62,080 bases of DNA from Cylindrotheca closterium (lineage: Eukaryota; Bacillariophyta; Bacillariophyceae; Bacillariales; Bacillariaceae). Made by a program: the position numbers and the translations under genes. Below, in pieces: positions 60,776 to 62,080 of the stretch (position 1 is its first letter; every line of letters begins with the position of its first letter). Under the pieces are notes generated by a model. That model was not told the DNA's origin, searched no databases, and was given only the letters and a program-made list of their open reading frames with translations. The stretch covers positions 1-62,080 of the forward strand of contig CAKOGP040000469.1 of the NCBI GenBank assembly GCA_933822405.4, given 5' to 3'.

Positions 60776-62080
60776 CTAGGTTGTCCTAGAATATTGTTGG
60801 CAATAATGATGACTGGCCGAAGATGTGCCAATTTTTTTGGCTAATTCCATGCCTTGCCAAAAATCCTGCACTCCCGAGCGATGACCATTGGTCGTCAACA
60901 ACAACCTCTGCCAAGCTTGCGCATACGTTTGCCCAGATCGAGTGACTTTTGCTACTTGAGGCGTTTCAGGCTCAAATACAATCTCTTCTTCTGGCAGTTC
61001 TTGTAGATCCTCCAGATCAGTAACGAGGCTCCCAATATCATCGGTTCCTCTATCGACATTTTCTTGATGGTGATCCAAATCGGCCACAATAGGTTCTTCC
61101 TCTTCATCGCCTTCATCACCCGAATCGTCGTCATCTGATTCATAGTCATCATCCCCTTGGAATCTGACAGTGAGTTCCGGCATATCATCGACATCATTGT
61201 CTGCATCTGCCAAGAGCTCATTTCTTTTGGAGTCATCGATATCATCGAATTGTCCACGTAGGTTGAAATCACGTTCATCTTCATCTTCAGGTTCATAGTC
61301 CTGATCAAAGGCTTCCTCTAAGTAACCTTGTTCCGTGTCATCCACTCCTGCAATTTGATCGCCATCTTGAAAGTCTCCAAATCTCTCTTCTTATCAAAGA
61401 ACTTCATGGAAGTAACACCTTCGGCAGCAGCCCAAGCTTCAACACGCTGGATTACTTGATCGGTAACGGGCAGTACGACAACCTTGGGTCAAGAAATCAT
61501 CTTCTTAGTATTCAGGTTGAGCACTTGGTGCCCTGTACGTTGTCCCTTGGTAGGTTCAATGTAGATTGCTTCAATACTTCGCGGTTCCATCGAATTGTTG
61601 GAATCCGTCCCAATTGCATGAACATACTGTCCAAGCTCAGCAACCATGTCACTCTTGTAGTTGATATTAACATTATCAATGAGTTGCTGCGGACTGAAAG
61701 TGAAGAAATACTGTCTTTCTGGGGAAAGACATTCAATAACTCGGCGGCTCGACGTCCAAGACATTCAGTGATCACTTTTGGTACCACTTTGTAGGGTAAT
61801 CGTGCAAGAGCTACTCTGACTCTCTCTTTCAGCGTCCAATTGTTTCGCTCAGCTGTAGGCTCGTGGTCTCCAGCTGCAGTCGGGTCAATAGTAACACCCA
61901 TATCGTCTAGCATATCATCCGTAAGAGGAATGAATGCCCGATCACACTTGATGATCTTGACTTGAAAGCCTGCCTTGTTGTAGCGGCGGAATATCTTATC
62001 CAATGCGTCAAATACAGGGTCAGTCTTCAGGTTCTGCACGGGAATACATGAGCGATAACGCACAGTGGTATCAATGCAGG
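60776..62080 (-). mobile_element. Ty1/copia retrotransposon fragment, frameshifted
   Basis: The minus strand, entering from the right edge, encodes the end of a copia integrase core (HEPTAERNNWTLKERVRVAL, then LPYKVVPKVITECLGRRAAEL) from about 62063. The reading then shifts frame near 61720 into PERQYFFTFSPQQLIDNVNI, YVHAIGTDSNNSM, IYIEPTKGQRTGHQVLNL, and shifts again near 61400 into the linker DQIAGVDDTEQGYLEEAFDQ, an acidic stretch and a VTRSGQTYAQAWQ motif that normally precedes reverse transcriptase. No reverse transcriptase follows: the readable frame stops at 60776. The copy is therefore broken by at least two frameshifts and truncated at the 3' side. No LTR or target-site duplication was seen. 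The arrangement fits the diatom copia group. Confidence 0.82.

Noticed and set aside
1..62080. CRISPR arrays, bacterial operons, riboswitches or prophage
   Set aside because: No repeat-spacer pattern, Shine-Dalgarno context or phage genes; introns and gene content are eukaryotic.

Overview
This window looks like nuclear DNA of a diatom (stramenopile), probably pennate; I did not identify the species. The signs are: compact genes with few, short GT-AG introns (about 60-180 bp); an isopentenyl-diphosphate isomerase / squalene synthase fusion, which is known from diatoms; secretory presequences ending in a Phe or Trp motif typical of complex plastids; two heat-shock-factor-type DNA-binding genes (a family expanded in diatoms); and a damaged Ty1/copia polyprotein of the kind common in diatom genomes.

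Layout. 1-10 kb: a long acidic repeat protein that runs off the left edge, a Ser-rich orphan, an SGF29-like chromatin reader, cyclase-associated protein (CAP) and a small orphan. 10-18.3 kb: a GCNA/SprT-like protease, an Ash2/Bre2 SPRY protein, a Beclin-1/Atg6 homologue and the IDI-SQS fusion. 18.5-33.8 kb is dense housekeeping: SMC4, glutathione synthetase, an ABHD13-like hydrolase, UDP-glucose dehydrogenase, a gamma-tocopherol-type methyltransferase, a secreted esterase and serine palmitoyltransferase LCB1. Two convergently oriented tRNA-His(GTG) genes flank LCB1. 34-41.7 kb is gene-poor: a tandem duplication carrying a tRNA 3' end, an AT-rich stretch full of inverted repeats, a SIVA-like Cys-rich protein, two HSFs and a diatom-type protein with an internal duplication. 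41.7-60.5 kb: a Golgi-type glycosyltransferase, a prolyl-4-hydroxylase-like dioxygenase divergent from a ferredoxin-like protein, a MINDY-like protein that seems to lack catalytic residues, a histidine acid phosphatase, an EF-hand metallophosphatase, a 1,933-residue PDZ/coiled-coil protein, a PDZ-like/2Fe-2S plastid protein and Pol III subunit RPC9. 60.8-62.1 kb: frameshifted copia integrase remnant.

There are no operons. Neighbours are mostly unrelated, but several are divergent pairs with 160-480 bp between starts (Beclin/IDI-SQS, dioxygenase/ferredoxin, metallophosphatase/PDZ protein). Spliced models were built by eye from GT-AG sites and reading-frame continuity; summed exon lengths of the spliced models were checked to be multiples of three. 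The most interesting points are the competing splice acceptors in IDI-SQS, the ING-like/SGF29 domain combination, the MINDY-like putative pseudoenzyme, the long repeat protein at the left edge, the paired tRNA-His genes and the structured region near 35 kb.
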